Program-made: the position numbers and the translations under genes | Part shown: one piece after another, positions 1 to 8,358 of the stretch | Layout of the letters: each line of letters starts with the position of its first letter | Numbering within the stretch: the first letter of the stretch is position 1 | The notes under the pieces: model-generated | Seen by the model: the letters and a program-made list of their open reading frames with translations, nothing else | The model's database searches: none | What the model was told of the DNA's origin: nothing | From: AC-32 sp963788215 | GTDB lineage: Bacteria > Actinomycetota > Thermoleophilia > Gaiellales > Gaiellaceae | Length of the DNA: 64,000 nucleotides | Direction of reading: 5' to 3' | NCBI GenBank assembly: GCA_963788215.1 | Contig: CAWBFX010000003.1 | Location: 372,001 to 436,000, forward strand

Positions 1-391
1 CGCCGACCTCGAGCACCGAGGGGCGCTCCGCCGGCACGCGGCGCATGAGCGCCCGCAGCCGGGCGAGGAGCTCCGCGAACGAGAACGGCTTGACGAGGTA
101 GTCGTCTGCGCCGCTGTCGAGGCCCTCGATCCGGTTCTCGACGGCGTCGCGCGCCGTCAGCATCAGCACCGGCGTCCAGACTCCCGCCTTGCGCAGCGCG
201 CGGCAGGTAGCGAGGCCGTCGAGCCCCGGCAGCATGACGTCGAGCACGATCGCGTCATACGGGACCGCCTGGGCCATCCAGAGCGCGTCCTCACCCCGGC
301 CGGCGATGTCCGCGGCATGGCCCTCTTCCCTCAGCCCGCGCGCGAGCAGCTCGGCCAGCTTCCTCTCGTCTTCGACCACGAGCACGCGCAC
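1..391 (-). CDS. OmpR-family response regulator, N-terminal part (cut by window edge)
   Basis: The minus strand from the GTG at 391 reads VRVLVVEDERKLAELLARGL, a receiver-domain first strand with the acidic pair. It continues through the phosphoacceptor region (IVLDVMLPGLDG) and the conserved switch Lys (DDYLVKPFSF). About 130 codons are present; the DNA-binding half lies off the left edge. The GTG is chosen because it precedes the receiver strand directly, and an ATG at 399 is out of frame. A sensor kinase partner is not in the window. The region between this gene and the divergent membrane protein (392-470) contains TCAT-centred elements spaced 11 bp, weakly like the operator at 15736-15768. 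The family call is firm; the regulon is unknown. Confidence 0.9.
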   Translation of the reverse strand, partial: MRVLVVEDERKLAELLARGLREEGHAADIAGRGEDALWMAQAVPYDAIVLDVMLPGLDGLATCRALRKAGVWTPVLMLTARDAVENRIEGLDSGADDYLVKPFSFAELLARLRALMRRVPAERPSVLEVG

Positions 392-470
392 TCGCCCATT
401 GTCGCCCCTACTGCGAGAACCGCTGCGCAGCTCTCATCGCACGTTCATTTCCGCGTGATGTCCTGCGGTC

Positions 471-1103
471 ATGCGCCGGCTCGAACTGGATCCGACCGTG
501 CGCAACGAGCGCTTGACGGCAACCGCCGCCGCCGTCCTGCTCGTCCTGCTGGCGATCGAGGGGATCACGATCCTCTCGATTCGCCAGCTGCTCTCTGCCC
601 ACATCGTCGTCGGGCTGCTTCTGATCCCGCCCGTCCTGTTGAAGCTCGCGAGCACCGGCTACCGCTTCCTGCGCTACTACCTCGGCGACGACGCGTACGT
701 GGCGAAGGGCCCGCCACACATGTTCATGCGCCTGCTGGCGCCGCTCCTCGTCGTCTCGACGCTGACCGTGCTCGGCAGCGGCGTGGGGCTGCTCGCGCTC
801 GGCCCGGAGCGGCACCGCGACGTCCTGCTCGGCCTGCACAAGGCGAGCTTCGTCGTCTGGTTCGTCGTGATGAGCATTCATGTGCTGGTCTACGCACCGC
901 GCCTGCGGCGCGCCCTCCAGTCACGGAACGCGTGGTCGCGGATCGGCCTCGTCACCGGCTCGCTCGTGGCGGGCGCGGTTCTCGCCGGCGCGGCGTACTC
1001 CCGCGCAGGCCCCTGGCTGCACCGGGCACATGAGGGCGAGCGAGACGGCGCATCGCAGAGACGCTCGCCCGAAGGCTCGTACTACTTGAGCGTCTTCAGG
1101 TAG
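471..1103 (+). CDS. four-helix membrane protein, cytochrome b561/DUF4405-like
   Basis: This 210-residue protein has about four hydrophobic helices (roughly residues 18-60, 85-105, 118-140 and 155-175). Histidines sit at helix edges (SAHIVVG, GLHKASF, SIHVLVYAP), the layout expected of a small b-haem-carrying membrane protein. Haem binding is inferred from that pattern only. It is divergent from the response regulator on its left, and its 3' end overlaps the convergent di-haem cytochrome c by 22 bp. The last 35 residues are basic and hydrophilic and may be cytoplasmic. An electron-transfer role with the neighbouring cytochrome is plausible but not shown. Confidence 0.65.
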   Translation: MRRLELDPTVRNERLTATAAAVLLVLLAIEGITILSIRQLLSAHIVVGLLLIPPVLLKLASTGYRFLRYYLGDDAYVAKGPPHMFMRLLAPLLVVSTLTVLGSGVGLLALGPERHRDVLLGLHKASFVVWFVVMSIHVLVYAPRLRRALQSRNAWSRIGLVTGSLVAGAVLAGAAYSRAGPWLHRAHEGERDGASQRRSPEGSYYLSVFR

Positions 1104-1831
1104 GCGACAAGCGCCGACAGGTCGGCGTCCGAGAGGATCCCGCCCCAGTGCGGCATGCTCACGATCGGGGCGCGGCCGATCACGCTGCCGCTGCGAATCA
1201 CGTCCTTAATCTTCTTGTCCGTGTTGAACTCGCTCCGGAAGTCGATCCCGGAGAGCGACGGGATCGACTTGTCCTCCGAAAGTGGGTTCGGGACGCCGCC
1301 GAGGCCGTTCGGGCCGTGGCAGTTGATGCAACCGTCGCGCACGTAGAGCGCCGCGCCCGCGACCGGGAGCCCCTGGTCGCGCGGCACCTCGGGCGGCGTC
1401 GCCGTCGGCACGCTCGGCAGCCCCGCGCGGATGTAGGCGACGAGCTCGGAGACCTGGCGCTTCGAGATCACCGCGCCCCAGACCGGCATGTACGGCGTCT
1501 TCGGGTTCGCCGACTCGCCGAGGCCGTGGTTGATGATGTGGCTCAGCTGGGCGACGGTCAACTGCTGCCCCGCGGAGGTCAGCGCCGGGACAGCCGGCGA
1601 GACGCCGCCGCGGCCGTTCTCGCCATGGCACTGGGCGCATGCGAACTGGACGAACACGTGCCCGCCCGCCGCGACCTTCGGGTCGACGGCACCTGCTGCG
1701 CTGGTCGTCGCGCTCCCGATCGTCCTCGTCTTGTTCGTGTAGTGCCCGGCCGCCCAGCCGACGACCGCGGCCACCGCCACGAGGGCGACGACGAGGATCG
1801 CTACCGTGAGAGCCAGACGGTCTCCGCGCAC
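1082..1831 (-). CDS. membrane-anchored di-haem cytochrome c
   Basis: An uncleaved N-terminal signal anchor (residues 6-28) is followed by two class I cytochrome c domains. The first carries CAQCH near residue 70 with its methionine in YMPVWG near 125. The second carries CINCH near 167 with its methionine in SMPHWGG near 227. The 249-residue length fits a tandem-domain electron carrier on the outer face of the membrane. It lies 43 bp downstream of the GntR-like regulator on the same strand, so it may be the last gene of the glyoxylate operon or have its own promoter. With the cbb3-like oxidase nearby, it is a reasonable candidate electron donor (inference). Confidence 0.92.
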   Translation of the reverse strand: MRGDRLALTVAILVVALVAVAAVVGWAAGHYTNKTRTIGSATTSAAGAVDPKVAAGGHVFVQFACAQCHGENGRGGVSPAVPALTSAGQQLTVAQLSHIINHGLGESANPKTPYMPVWGAVISKRQVSELVAYIRAGLPSVPTATPPEVPRDQGLPVAGAALYVRDGCINCHGPNGLGGVPNPLSEDKSIPSLSGIDFRSEFNTDKKIKDVIRSGSVIGRAPIVSMPHWGGILSDADLSALVAYLKTLK

Positions 1832-1874
1832 CCGTCAACTGTCTCGCACCCGGCGGACGCTTGCAAACGGCGCT

Positions 1875-2612
1875 CTACGCCAGCGCGCGTGTGTCGTCGG
1901 CCTGGGCCGCGCCTCGATGCTCGAGGATCACCTCGAGCAGCCGCCCCGAGTGGAGCACGTGCTCGTGGGCGAGTGCGCGGGCCCCGTCCGAGCTGCGCGC
2001 CTGGATCGCGTTCTTGATCGCCTGGTGCTGCGCGACGTTCTGCCGGTAGAGGTCGTCGATCTCCGGCCCGCCCGGGCTCCAGCGGCTGAGGAACGTCCGG
2101 CGCGCGCTCTTGGCGATCCGCTCGACGAGCGGGAGGTCCGCCGCGGCGTAGATGACGTCGTGGAAGCGGTAGTTCGCTCGCACCCAGTCGCCGGTCAGGC
2201 GTGTGCGCTCCTCCTCGCCGCGGGTCCGGTCGAGCAGCATGTCCGTCAGCTCGGTGAACCGCTCGTGGGCGGCGGAGAGCTCGGCGAGGCCCTCCTTGCT
2301 GATCCGCGGCGTCGCGAGCTTCGTCACCAGCGCCTCGAGCTCGGCCCTGACGAGGAACGCCTGCCGCAGCTCCTCGATCGAGATCAGCCGCACGCGCACC
2401 CCGCGGTTCGGCACGAAGGAGACGTGCCCGGTCGCGGCCAGCCGGCGCAACGCCTCGCGCACCGGGGTCCGGCTCACCTGGAACCGCTCCGAGAGCTGCT
2501 CCTGCCTCAGAACCGTCCCGGGCGCGAGCTCACCAGAGATGATCGCGTCCTCGAGCGCGAGGGCGATCTCGTCGGCCTTGGTGCCGCCTTCCTGCTCGAT
2601 CAGCTCCGAAAT
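1875..2612 (-). CDS. GntR-family regulator (FadR/FCD subfamily) with non-standard start
   Basis: About 245 residues: an N-terminal winged helix-turn-helix (DEIALALEDAIISGEL, then LSERFQVSRTPVREALRRL, the GntR recognition segment) and an all-helical FCD ligand domain with its metal-binding histidines (FHDVIYAA, AQHQAI, HEHVLHSG). The reading frame contains no ATG, GTG or TTG near the helix-turn-helix. The best candidate is an ATT at 2612-2610 preceded by GGAGG with a 7-nt gap. A CTG at 2603, overlapping the aceA stop as CTGA, is the alternative. The gene directly follows aceA and probably controls the operon in response to a carboxylate; the ligand is inferred from context only. Confidence 0.85.
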   Translation of the reverse strand: MSELIEQEGGTKADEIALALEDAIISGELAPGTVLRQEQLSERFQVSRTPVREALRRLAATGHVSFVPNRGVRVRLISIEELRQAFLVRAELEALVTKLATPRISKEGLAELSAAHERFTELTDMLLDRTRGEEERTRLTGDWVRANYRFHDVIYAAADLPLVERIAKSARRTFLSRWSPGGPEIDDLYRQNVAQHQAIKNAIQARSSDGARALAHEHVLHSGRLLEVILEHRGAAQADDTRALA

Positions 2613-3862
2613 TGGGCGGCCTCCGTCGAGCCCTCGAGCGCGAGCGTCGAGCTCTCGCCGAGTGTCTGCATGACCGCGTCGAAGTATCCGGCGCCGGCCT
2701 CGCGCTGGTGGCGCGTCGCGCTGTAGCCCTGCTCCTCGAGCGCGAACTCCTCGTCCTGCAGCCGCACGTAGGCGCCCATGCCCTTCTGCGCATAGCCGCG
2801 GGCGAGGCCGAACATCGCCGCGTTCAGCGAGTGGAATCCGGCCAGCGTCACGAACTGGAACTTGTAGCCGAGGCCGGCCAGCTCCTCCTGGAAGCCGGCG
2901 ATCGCGCTGTCGTCCAGGTGCGCGCGCCAGTTGAACGAGGGCGAGCAGTTGTACGCGAGGAGCTTCCCCGGGAACCGCTCGTGGATGGCCTGCGCGAACT
3001 CGCGCGCCTCGCCCATGTCGGGCGTCGCCGTCTCGAACCAGACGAGGTCGGCGTACGGCGCAGCCGCCAGGCCGCGCGCGATCGCCGGCTCGAGGCCCGC
3101 GCGCACGCGGAAGAAGCCTTCGGAGGTGCGCTCGCCGGTCAGGAACGGCTCGTCCGCCGGGTCGGCCTCGCTCGTGATCATCGTCGCGCTGAGCGCGTCG
3201 GTGCGTGCAATCAGCACGGTCGGGACGCCGCAGACGTCGGCGGCCAGGCGGGCCGCGGCGAGCATCCGCAGGAACTGGGCGGTCGGGATCAGGACCTTCC
3301 CACCGAGGTGGCCGCACTTCTTCTCCGACGAGAGCTGGTCTTCGAAGTGGACGCCGGCCGCGCCCGCCTCGATGAACGCCTTCATCACCTCGAACGCGTT
3401 CAGCGGCCCGCCGAAGCCGGCCTCGGCGTCGGCGACGATCGGCGCGAGCCAGTACCTGTCGGTGTCGCCCTCGGCCGCGTGGATCTGGTCGGCGCGCAGC
3501 AAGGCGTTGTTGAGGCGGCGGACGAGCGCCGGGCCGCTGTTCGACGGGTAGAGGCTCTGGTCGGGATAGGTCTGCCCGGCGAGGTTCCCGTCGGCGGCGA
3601 CTTGCCAGCCGCTCAGGTAGATCGCCTTCAGCCCCGCCTTGACCATCTGCACGGCCTGGCCGCCGGTGAGCGCGCCGAGCGTGGGCACGTGGTCCTCCGT
3701 GTGGAGCAGCTCCCAGAGCCGCTCCGCGCCCAGCCGCGCAAGCGTGTGCTCGACGTGCACCGTGCCGCGCAGTCGCTCGACGTCCTCACTTTTGTAAGGC
3801 CGCTCGATTGCGTGCCACCGATCATTTGGCCAGCGGCCGTTCGACATGCCGTTAGTCGTCAT
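2600..3862 (-). CDS. aceA: isocitrate lyase
   Basis: The enzyme cleaves isocitrate to glyoxylate and succinate, the first step of the glyoxylate shunt. The 420-residue length is standard for the bacterial short form. The catalytic signature KKCGH is at residues 181-185, preceded by the substrate/Mg region VADAEAGFGG and followed by the conserved YNCSPSFNW block. The start ATG at 3862 overlaps the malate synthase stop by 11 bp, showing translational coupling; an in-frame ATG at 3847 is also possible. The two shunt enzymes plus a GntR regulator make a complete acetate/fatty-acid growth operon. Confidence 0.97.
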   Translation of the reverse strand: MTTNGMSNGRWPNDRWHAIERPYKSEDVERLRGTVHVEHTLARLGAERLWELLHTEDHVPTLGALTGGQAVQMVKAGLKAIYLSGWQVAADGNLAGQTYPDQSLYPSNSGPALVRRLNNALLRADQIHAAEGDTDRYWLAPIVADAEAGFGGPLNAFEVMKAFIEAGAAGVHFEDQLSSEKKCGHLGGKVLIPTAQFLRMLAAARLAADVCGVPTVLIARTDALSATMITSEADPADEPFLTGERTSEGFFRVRAGLEPAIARGLAAAPYADLVWFETATPDMGEAREFAQAIHERFPGKLLAYNCSPSFNWRAHLDDSAIAGFQEELAGLGYKFQFVTLAGFHSLNAAMFGLARGYAQKGMGAYVRLQDEEFALEEQGYSATRHQREAGAGYFDAVMQTLGESSTLALEGSTEAAQFRS

Positions 3863-5402
3863 TCATGTCCTCCAGGTGGTTGTAGGCGGGCAGGGTCAGG
3901 AACTCGACGAACGACTCGCCGAGCGCGACCTGCTCGAAGATCTCGCGGGCCTTGCCGTCCCCGTCGTCCAGCTCGTCGATCGCGTCGACGACCTGCCGGC
4001 GCTCGAAGCGGCCGTGGCGGATCCACTGCCAGACCTGCGAGCGCGCGATCTCGGCGGTGGCCGCGTCCTCCATCAGGTTGTAGATCGCGACGGCGCCGGT
4101 GCCGCGAAGCCACGCCGAGAGGTACTGGATCCCGACGCTGACGTCGTTGCGCAGGCCCTCCTCGGTGACCTCGCCCGGCGTGGACGCGACGTCGAGCAGG
4201 TCGGCGGCGCTCACCGACACCTCGGGGCGCTGCCGGTCGAGCTGGTTCGGCCGGTCGCCAAGGACCTCGTCGAACTCTGCGAGGGCCACCGGGACGAGGT
4301 CCGGGTGCGCGACCCAGGTGCCGTCGAAGCCGTCGCCGGCCTCGCGCTGCTTGTCCTCGCGCACCTTCGCGAGTGCGCGCTCGTTCAGCTCGGCGTCCTT
4401 GCGGCTCGGGATGAAAGCGGCCATCCCGCCCATCGCGTGCGCGCCGCGCCGGTGGCAGGTCTTGACCAGCAGCTCCGTGTAGGCGCGCATGAAGGGCGCG
4501 GTCATCGTCACGCTGTTTCGGTCCGGGAGCACGAACTCGGGGCGGTCACGGAATTTCTTGATCACGCTGAACATGTAGTCCCAGCGGCCGGCGTTCAGCC
4601 CGGCGGCGTGCTCGCGAAGCTCCCAGAGGATCTCGTCCATCTCGAACGCGGCCAGGACGGTCTCGATCAGAACTGTCGCCTTGATCGCACCTTGCGGCAG
4701 GCCGAGCTCCTCCTCGGAGTGCGTGAAGACGTCGTTCCAGAGGCGCGCCTCGAGGTGGCTCTCGAGCTTCGGCAGGTACAGGTACGGCCCCGTGCCGCGG
4801 TCGAGCAGGCGGCGGCCGTTGTGGAAGACGTACAGGCCGAAGTCGAACAGGCTCGCGGAGACGGGCTCGCCGTCGAGGGACAGGTGGCGCTCGGGGAGAT
4901 GCCAGCCGCGCGGCCGCACGAGCAGCGTCGCGACCTCGTCGGCGAGGCGGTAGGTCTTGCCGTTGCTCTCGAGCTCGATCGTGCGCTCGATCGCATCGAT
5001 CAGGTTCGCCTGGCCCTCGACCATGTTGGCCCACGTCGGCGAGTTGGCGTCCTCGAAGTCCGCCATGAACATCTTCGCGCCCGAGTTGAGCGCGTTGATC
5101 ACCATCTTCCGGTCGGTCGGGCCCGTGATCTCGACGCGGCGGTCCTGGAGATCGGCCGGGACGGGGTCGATCGTCCAGTCCGATTCGCGGATCTCCCGCG
5201 TCTCCGCGAGGAAGTCGGGCAGCTCACCGGCGTCGAGGCGCCGCTGCCGCTCGGCGCGAGCCTGCAGCAGCTCGGCGCGGCGCAGGCCGAACCGGCGCTG
5301 CAGGCCGGCGACGAAGGCCAGCGCCTCCTCGGTCAGGATCTCGTCGCCGCGCGGCCCGGCAGCAGCCGAAGCCGCGAGCTCTGCCCGCGTGACGGTCGAC
5401 AC
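3852..5402 (-). CDS. aceB: malate synthase A
   Basis: Condenses glyoxylate with acetyl-CoA to malate. The 516-residue length matches the A isoform rather than the ~720-residue G form. The Mg/substrate region reads KMFMADFEDANSPTW, and the RGAHAMGGMAAFIP block is the family signature. Translation begins at GTG 5402, four bases after the stop of the small upstream gene, and the end overlaps aceA by 11 bp. Together they form one transcript starting near 5600. Operator-like palindromes are upstream at 5612 and 5673. Confidence 0.97.
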   Translation of the reverse strand: MSTVTRAELAASAAAGPRGDEILTEEALAFVAGLQRRFGLRRAELLQARAERQRRLDAGELPDFLAETREIRESDWTIDPVPADLQDRRVEITGPTDRKMVINALNSGAKMFMADFEDANSPTWANMVEGQANLIDAIERTIELESNGKTYRLADEVATLLVRPRGWHLPERHLSLDGEPVSASLFDFGLYVFHNGRRLLDRGTGPYLYLPKLESHLEARLWNDVFTHSEEELGLPQGAIKATVLIETVLAAFEMDEILWELREHAAGLNAGRWDYMFSVIKKFRDRPEFVLPDRNSVTMTAPFMRAYTELLVKTCHRRGAHAMGGMAAFIPSRKDAELNERALAKVREDKQREAGDGFDGTWVAHPDLVPVALAEFDEVLGDRPNQLDRQRPEVSVSAADLLDVASTPGEVTEEGLRNDVSVGIQYLSAWLRGTGAVAIYNLMEDAATAEIARSQVWQWIRHGRFERRQVVDAIDELDDGDGKAREIFEQVALGESFVEFLTLPAYNHLEDMNDD

Positions 5403-5406
5403 GGCC

Positions 5407-5601
5407 CTAGTCGTTCTCGTGGTCGCGCTCGCAGAAGTCCGGGCACGTGCACGGCGCCGTCTCGGCGGCAGTCAGCACGTAGCGGCTGCGCCCGGCGCGG
5501 CTGGGGCCTCTGACCGAGCGCAGCTCGGCGTGGCCGTTGCCGTTGAAGCCGTTTCGTGAACGGCCGAGGAGCCTGGACAGCAAGCGGGTCATCTCCACCA
5601 T
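5407..5601 (-). CDS. small hypothetical protein leading the glyoxylate operon
   Basis: A 64-residue ORF beginning MVEMTRLLSRLLGRS, basic in its first half and ending in a Cys/Asp/Glu-rich tail (CTCPDFCERDHEND). Its stop is four bases before the malate synthase GTG. A GA-rich ribosome-binding stretch precedes the first ATG, and a second ATG three codons later also has one. The spacing argues that it is translated and coupled to aceB. The CxC...C tail could bind a metal, but I recognise no family. Confidence 0.5.
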   Translation of the reverse strand: MVEMTRLLSRLLGRSRNGFNGNGHAELRSVRGPSRAGRSRYVLTAAETAPCTCPDFCERDHEND

Positions 5602-5611
5602 CCTCTCTCAT

Positions 5612-5623
5612 TTCGGATCCGAA
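5612..5623. promoter_or_regulatory. perfect 12-bp palindrome, candidate operator of the aceBA operon
   Basis: TTCGGATCCGAA is a perfect inverted repeat just upstream of the ribosome-binding site of the operon's first gene. It shares the GGATCC core with the palindrome at 5673-5687. The GntR-family regulator encoded by the operon is the obvious candidate ligand (inference). Confidence 0.5.
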
Positions 5624-5672
5624 GTCGAGTCACTCTAGCCATATTCCCGTCATTTGGGTAGGAAAACGCCTC

Positions 5673-5687
5673 GTTTGGGATCCAAAC
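5673..5687. promoter_or_regulatory. imperfect 15-bp palindrome, second candidate operator
   Basis: GTTTGGGATCCAAAC has six of seven arm positions matching. It lies about 61 bp (roughly six helical turns) from the palindrome at 5612, so one dimer at each site could contact the other. It is in the promoter region shared with the divergent small zinc-ribbon gene at 5731. Confidence 0.45.
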
Positions 5688-5730
5688 AGTAGCTCGTGCC
5701 CCGGACGAACGGACAGCGCATAATCCGTTC

Positions 5731-5889
5731 GTGCTCGACCCGGAGCTCGCCGCAGTCCTGCTCGCCGTCGCATTGGCGGTTGCACTCTCGGTACCCGGCT
5801 GGATGAAGGCCGTGAGACGCGCGGGCCACTTGTGCGAGTCCTGCGGCCGTCGCGTGCTCCTGGGCGAGAAGACGTGCGACTGCGACTGA
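5731..5889 (+). CDS. 52-residue membrane-anchored zinc-ribbon protein
   Basis: The GTG at 5731 opens a 52-residue protein: one hydrophobic helix (AAVLLAVALAVALSVPGW) followed by a CESCGRR...KTCDCD tail, a compact Cys4 zinc ribbon. A CATAAT -10-like hexamer lies at 5719-5724, only a few bases before the GTG, which suggests a leaderless transcript; no clear -35 is visible. The next gene starts inside its 3' end. No family name is recognised. Confidence 0.6.
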   Translation: MLDPELAAVLLAVALAVALSVPGWMKAVRRAGHLCESCGRRVLLGEKTCDCD

Positions 5890-6068
5890 GACAGTGGCCC
5901 CCGACGCGGGCGCAGTTCCGCGTCTTCCTCGGCTACTGCCTGGCGTCGGCCGTCTACATCGCGATCGGCGTCGCCGTAACCGACTTCCTCTACTCGTTCT
6001 GGGTCGGCGTCGCCTACGTGCTCGTGGCGTGCTGGCTGATCCCGATCCTGGTCAGGCGCCGCGCATGA
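5874..6068 (+). CDS. two-helix small membrane protein
   Basis: From GTG 5874, about 64 residues: a short basic N-terminus followed by two hydrophobic segments (GYCLASAVYIAIGVAV and FWVGVAYVLVACWLIPIL) and a basic end. It overlaps the zinc-ribbon gene by 16 bp and the following hydrolase by 4 bp (ATGA), so the three look co-translated. Function is not recognised; it is probably an accessory subunit of the membrane hydrolase. Confidence 0.6.
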   Translation: MRLRLRQWPPTRAQFRVFLGYCLASAVYIAIGVAVTDFLYSFWVGVAYVLVACWLIPILVRRRA

Positions 6069-6785
6069 GCTGGGCCGCCCACGACGTCGAGCCCTACGCG
6101 ATCCAGTGGCACACGAGGCTCAAGGTCGCCTTCGTGCCGCTCCTGATCGGCTCGTACGCGCCGGACATGATGACCAAGTGGTTCGTCTACGGGGTCCACC
6201 TGGGCCCGTGGGACCTGAAGGCGTCGGACCCGGCGCAGTTCCACCGCGGCTGGCCCGGCTTCGGCTTCACGCACTCCTTCATCTACGGGATCGCCATCGG
6301 GCTGATCATGTGGAAGGGCTTCGGCTCGAAGCTCTGGGGCGTCAGCTTCATCATCGGCCAGTTCGCGCACGCATTGACCGACACCGGCGACACGGTCGGC
6401 ACGATGCTGCTCTTTCCCTGGACGTTCCACTTCCACCTCGGCGCTTGGGCGTATGCCGGGCAGACCGGCCGGACGACGGACGCCGCGGCGTACTTCAGCG
6501 GGCTCGGCTGTATGTGGGACCTCGTCTGGATCCTGTACGGCTTCTACGCCTGGCGCGTCCTGACGCGCGGCTTCTTCGACAACGTGATCTACAAGGCCGA
6601 CGGCTTCTGGCCGTGGGCGAACCGCTGGGTCCCGCGAGACGCTCTGCTGGTGCTCTACCGCGCGGCGTTCTTCTACGGCACCTCGCGCTGGATCGCCTGG
6701 ACCGATCTGGGCGCACGTGATCCACCACTACCCGTACGACCTCAGCTGGGGCGGGCCGCACTGGGTGCAGGCGGCCCACCCCTGA
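6065..6785 (+). CDS. membrane-bound metal-dependent hydrolase-like protein (YdjM/DUF457-like), frameshifted near its end
   Basis: The start ATG overlaps the previous stop as ATGA. The protein shows GFGFTHSFIYG and QFAHALTDTGD, the His/Asp pattern of the YdjM/DUF457 membrane hydrolases, plus several hydrophobic helices. As written, the frame runs to 6802 with an unnatural Arg/Pro-rich tail. Removing one base near 6710-6713 gives a natural ending (HVIHHYPYDLSWGG...) and a stop at 6783-6785, for about 239 residues. I annotate the repaired version. Substrate unknown. Confidence 0.7.
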
Positions 6786-6792
6786 TCTGGGA

Positions 6793-7308
6793 TCAACCGT
6801 AGTTGTAGTAACCGCCGGATCCGCCAGAGCCGCCCGAGCTGGGCGTCGTCGTGCCGACCGCGGCAACCTTCCAGTTGAAGTGGACGCCGCCGAACTGGTC
6901 GGAGGCGCCGTCGCCGTTCACCGTCTTCGGCGAGGAGTCCTCGACGAACGTGTAGAGCGGCTTGCCGTCGAACGTGACCTGCTTGCGGCCGTCGGGACGC
7001 ATGACGGTTCCGAGCTTTCCAGCCACGCTCGAGTCGCCGGTGGGCGAGCCCTTGACCGTCAGCGGCACCCAGATCGCGGTGCAGCTGCCGGTGCAGCGGA
7101 TCATCCTGGCGCTGTCCTGCTTCGGGCTATAGAGCGCGAAGCCCTTCGAGTCGACGAGCACCTGACCGACACCGGAGACCTTCGCGAGCGCGACGGTCGT
7201 CGCGGGTGATGCGGCAGCGGACTTCTGCGTCTGCTGCGAGCTCGAGCCGCAGGCGGTCAGGGCGGCCGCGGCGAGAGCGATCAGTATGAGGGGGGTGATT
7301 CTCTTCAT
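6793..7308 (-). CDS. lipoprotein with secreted YxxxxD repeats (Lipoprotein_15/COG4315-like)
   Basis: Begins at the ATG of MKRITPLILIALAAAAL, with a lipobox LTAC followed by a Ser-rich linker. Two copies of the family repeat are present: KGFALYSPKQDS and DGKPLYTFVEDS, with RCTGSCTAIWVPL between them. The roughly 171-residue protein ends in a Gly/Ser/Tyr-rich tail. The family is of unknown function and often sits near respiratory genes. An upstream in-frame ATG at 7356 is rejected because it would bury the signal peptide. Confidence 0.85.
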   Translation of the reverse strand: MKRITPLILIALAAAALTACGSSSQQTQKSAAASPATTVALAKVSGVGQVLVDSKGFALYSPKQDSARMIRCTGSCTAIWVPLTVKGSPTGDSSVAGKLGTVMRPDGRKQVTFDGKPLYTFVEDSSPKTVNGDGASDQFGGVHFNWKVAAVGTTTPSSGGSGGSGGYYNYG

Positions 7309-7362
7309 GTCCTGCAATACGCGGCGCTCACGGCTCCGGATGACCTGTGTAACCATCCCTTA

Positions 7363-8358
7363 ATGATCCGCCTGGCGACCGCGGCCGTAGTGCTCGCAGC
7401 CGCGGTCACGGTGGTCCCGCAGGCGCTTGCGGGCGGGATCGCCGAGGTGCGCGACGGGTCGGGGCACCTGCTTGCGACCGCCGGCGCGGGAACGTTCGCG
7501 ACGGCCTACGACGCGGGCTGGACGCTGCGCTTCGACTCGGCGAGCAGCAGCACCCGCGGCGTCGAGCTGCGCGGAGTCTCGGTCGCCGGCGGCCACGTCT
7601 ACGCGAACCGGATCTTCGTTCCCGCGCACGGCCTTCGCGGCGCGCGCGTCCAGGGGCTCGAGGTCGGCGGGCACCTCGTGGCGGCGACGCCGAACCGGCT
7701 CTTACCGCTCGGGCCGAGCAGCTACCTCGTCGTCCTGCAGGAAGCCGTCGTCCCCGGCGAGGGCAGCGGCGTCGTCGGGCTGCGGATCGTCTCGGGTGAC
7801 ACGTCCCTCGGGCTCGATCCCGGGACCCAGCTGCTGATCGGCTTCGCCAGGGCCGCGCAGCCGGCGGTGCACCATCACCAGGAGCGGCTCGCGTGGCTCG
7901 CGCTCGGCGTCTCGGGACACGGCGCGGACACGGGCGCGCAGGGTGCCTTCCCCGAGCTGATGGCCGTGCCGTCGTCGGGCCCGCGCGGAACGCGTGCCGT
8001 CGCAATCGCCGAGCGCTATCTCGGCATCCCCTACCTCTGGGGCGGCGCCGATCCGATCAGCGGCTTCGACTGCTCGGGCCTCGCGATGTACGTCTACGCC
8101 CAGCTCGGCGTCGACCTGACGCACTACACCGGCGCGCAGTGGTACGAGGGCACGCGCGTGCCGCCGAGCCAGCTCGAGCCGGGCGACCTCGTCTTCTTCG
8201 AGCCGAGCAACCGCGGCCCGCAGCACGAAGGCATCTACATCGGCAACGGCCAGTTCATCCAGGCCCCGCACACCGGCGACGTGGTCAAGATCTCGTCGCT
8301 CGACGAGCCGTCGTATCGATTCGGCTACGTCGGCGCGGTCAGGCCCTGGACCGGCTGA
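7363..8358 (+). CDS. exported NlpC/P60 cell-wall endopeptidase
   Basis: A 331-residue protein with an N-terminal signal peptide ending near ALA-GG (residue 24). An unrecognised beta-rich region of about 180 residues follows, then a C-terminal NlpC/P60 domain. The catalytic cysteine is in FDCSGLAMYVYAQLG (near residue 237) and the histidine in QHEGIYIGNGQFIQAPH. Such enzymes cut the D-Glu-mDAP or cross-link peptides of peptidoglycan. It is divergent from the lipoprotein across 54 bp, and its last 34 bp overlap the convergent membrane gene. Confidence 0.92.
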   Translation: MIRLATAAVVLAAAVTVVPQALAGGIAEVRDGSGHLLATAGAGTFATAYDAGWTLRFDSASSSTRGVELRGVSVAGGHVYANRIFVPAHGLRGARVQGLEVGGHLVAATPNRLLPLGPSSYLVVLQEAVVPGEGSGVVGLRIVSGDTSLGLDPGTQLLIGFARAAQPAVHHHQERLAWLALGVSGHGADTGAQGAFPELMAVPSSGPRGTRAVAIAERYLGIPYLWGGADPISGFDCSGLAMYVYAQLGVDLTHYTGAQWYEGTRVPPSQLEPGDLVFFEPSNRGPQHEGIYIGNGQFIQAPHTGDVVKISSLDEPSYRFGYVGAVRPWTG

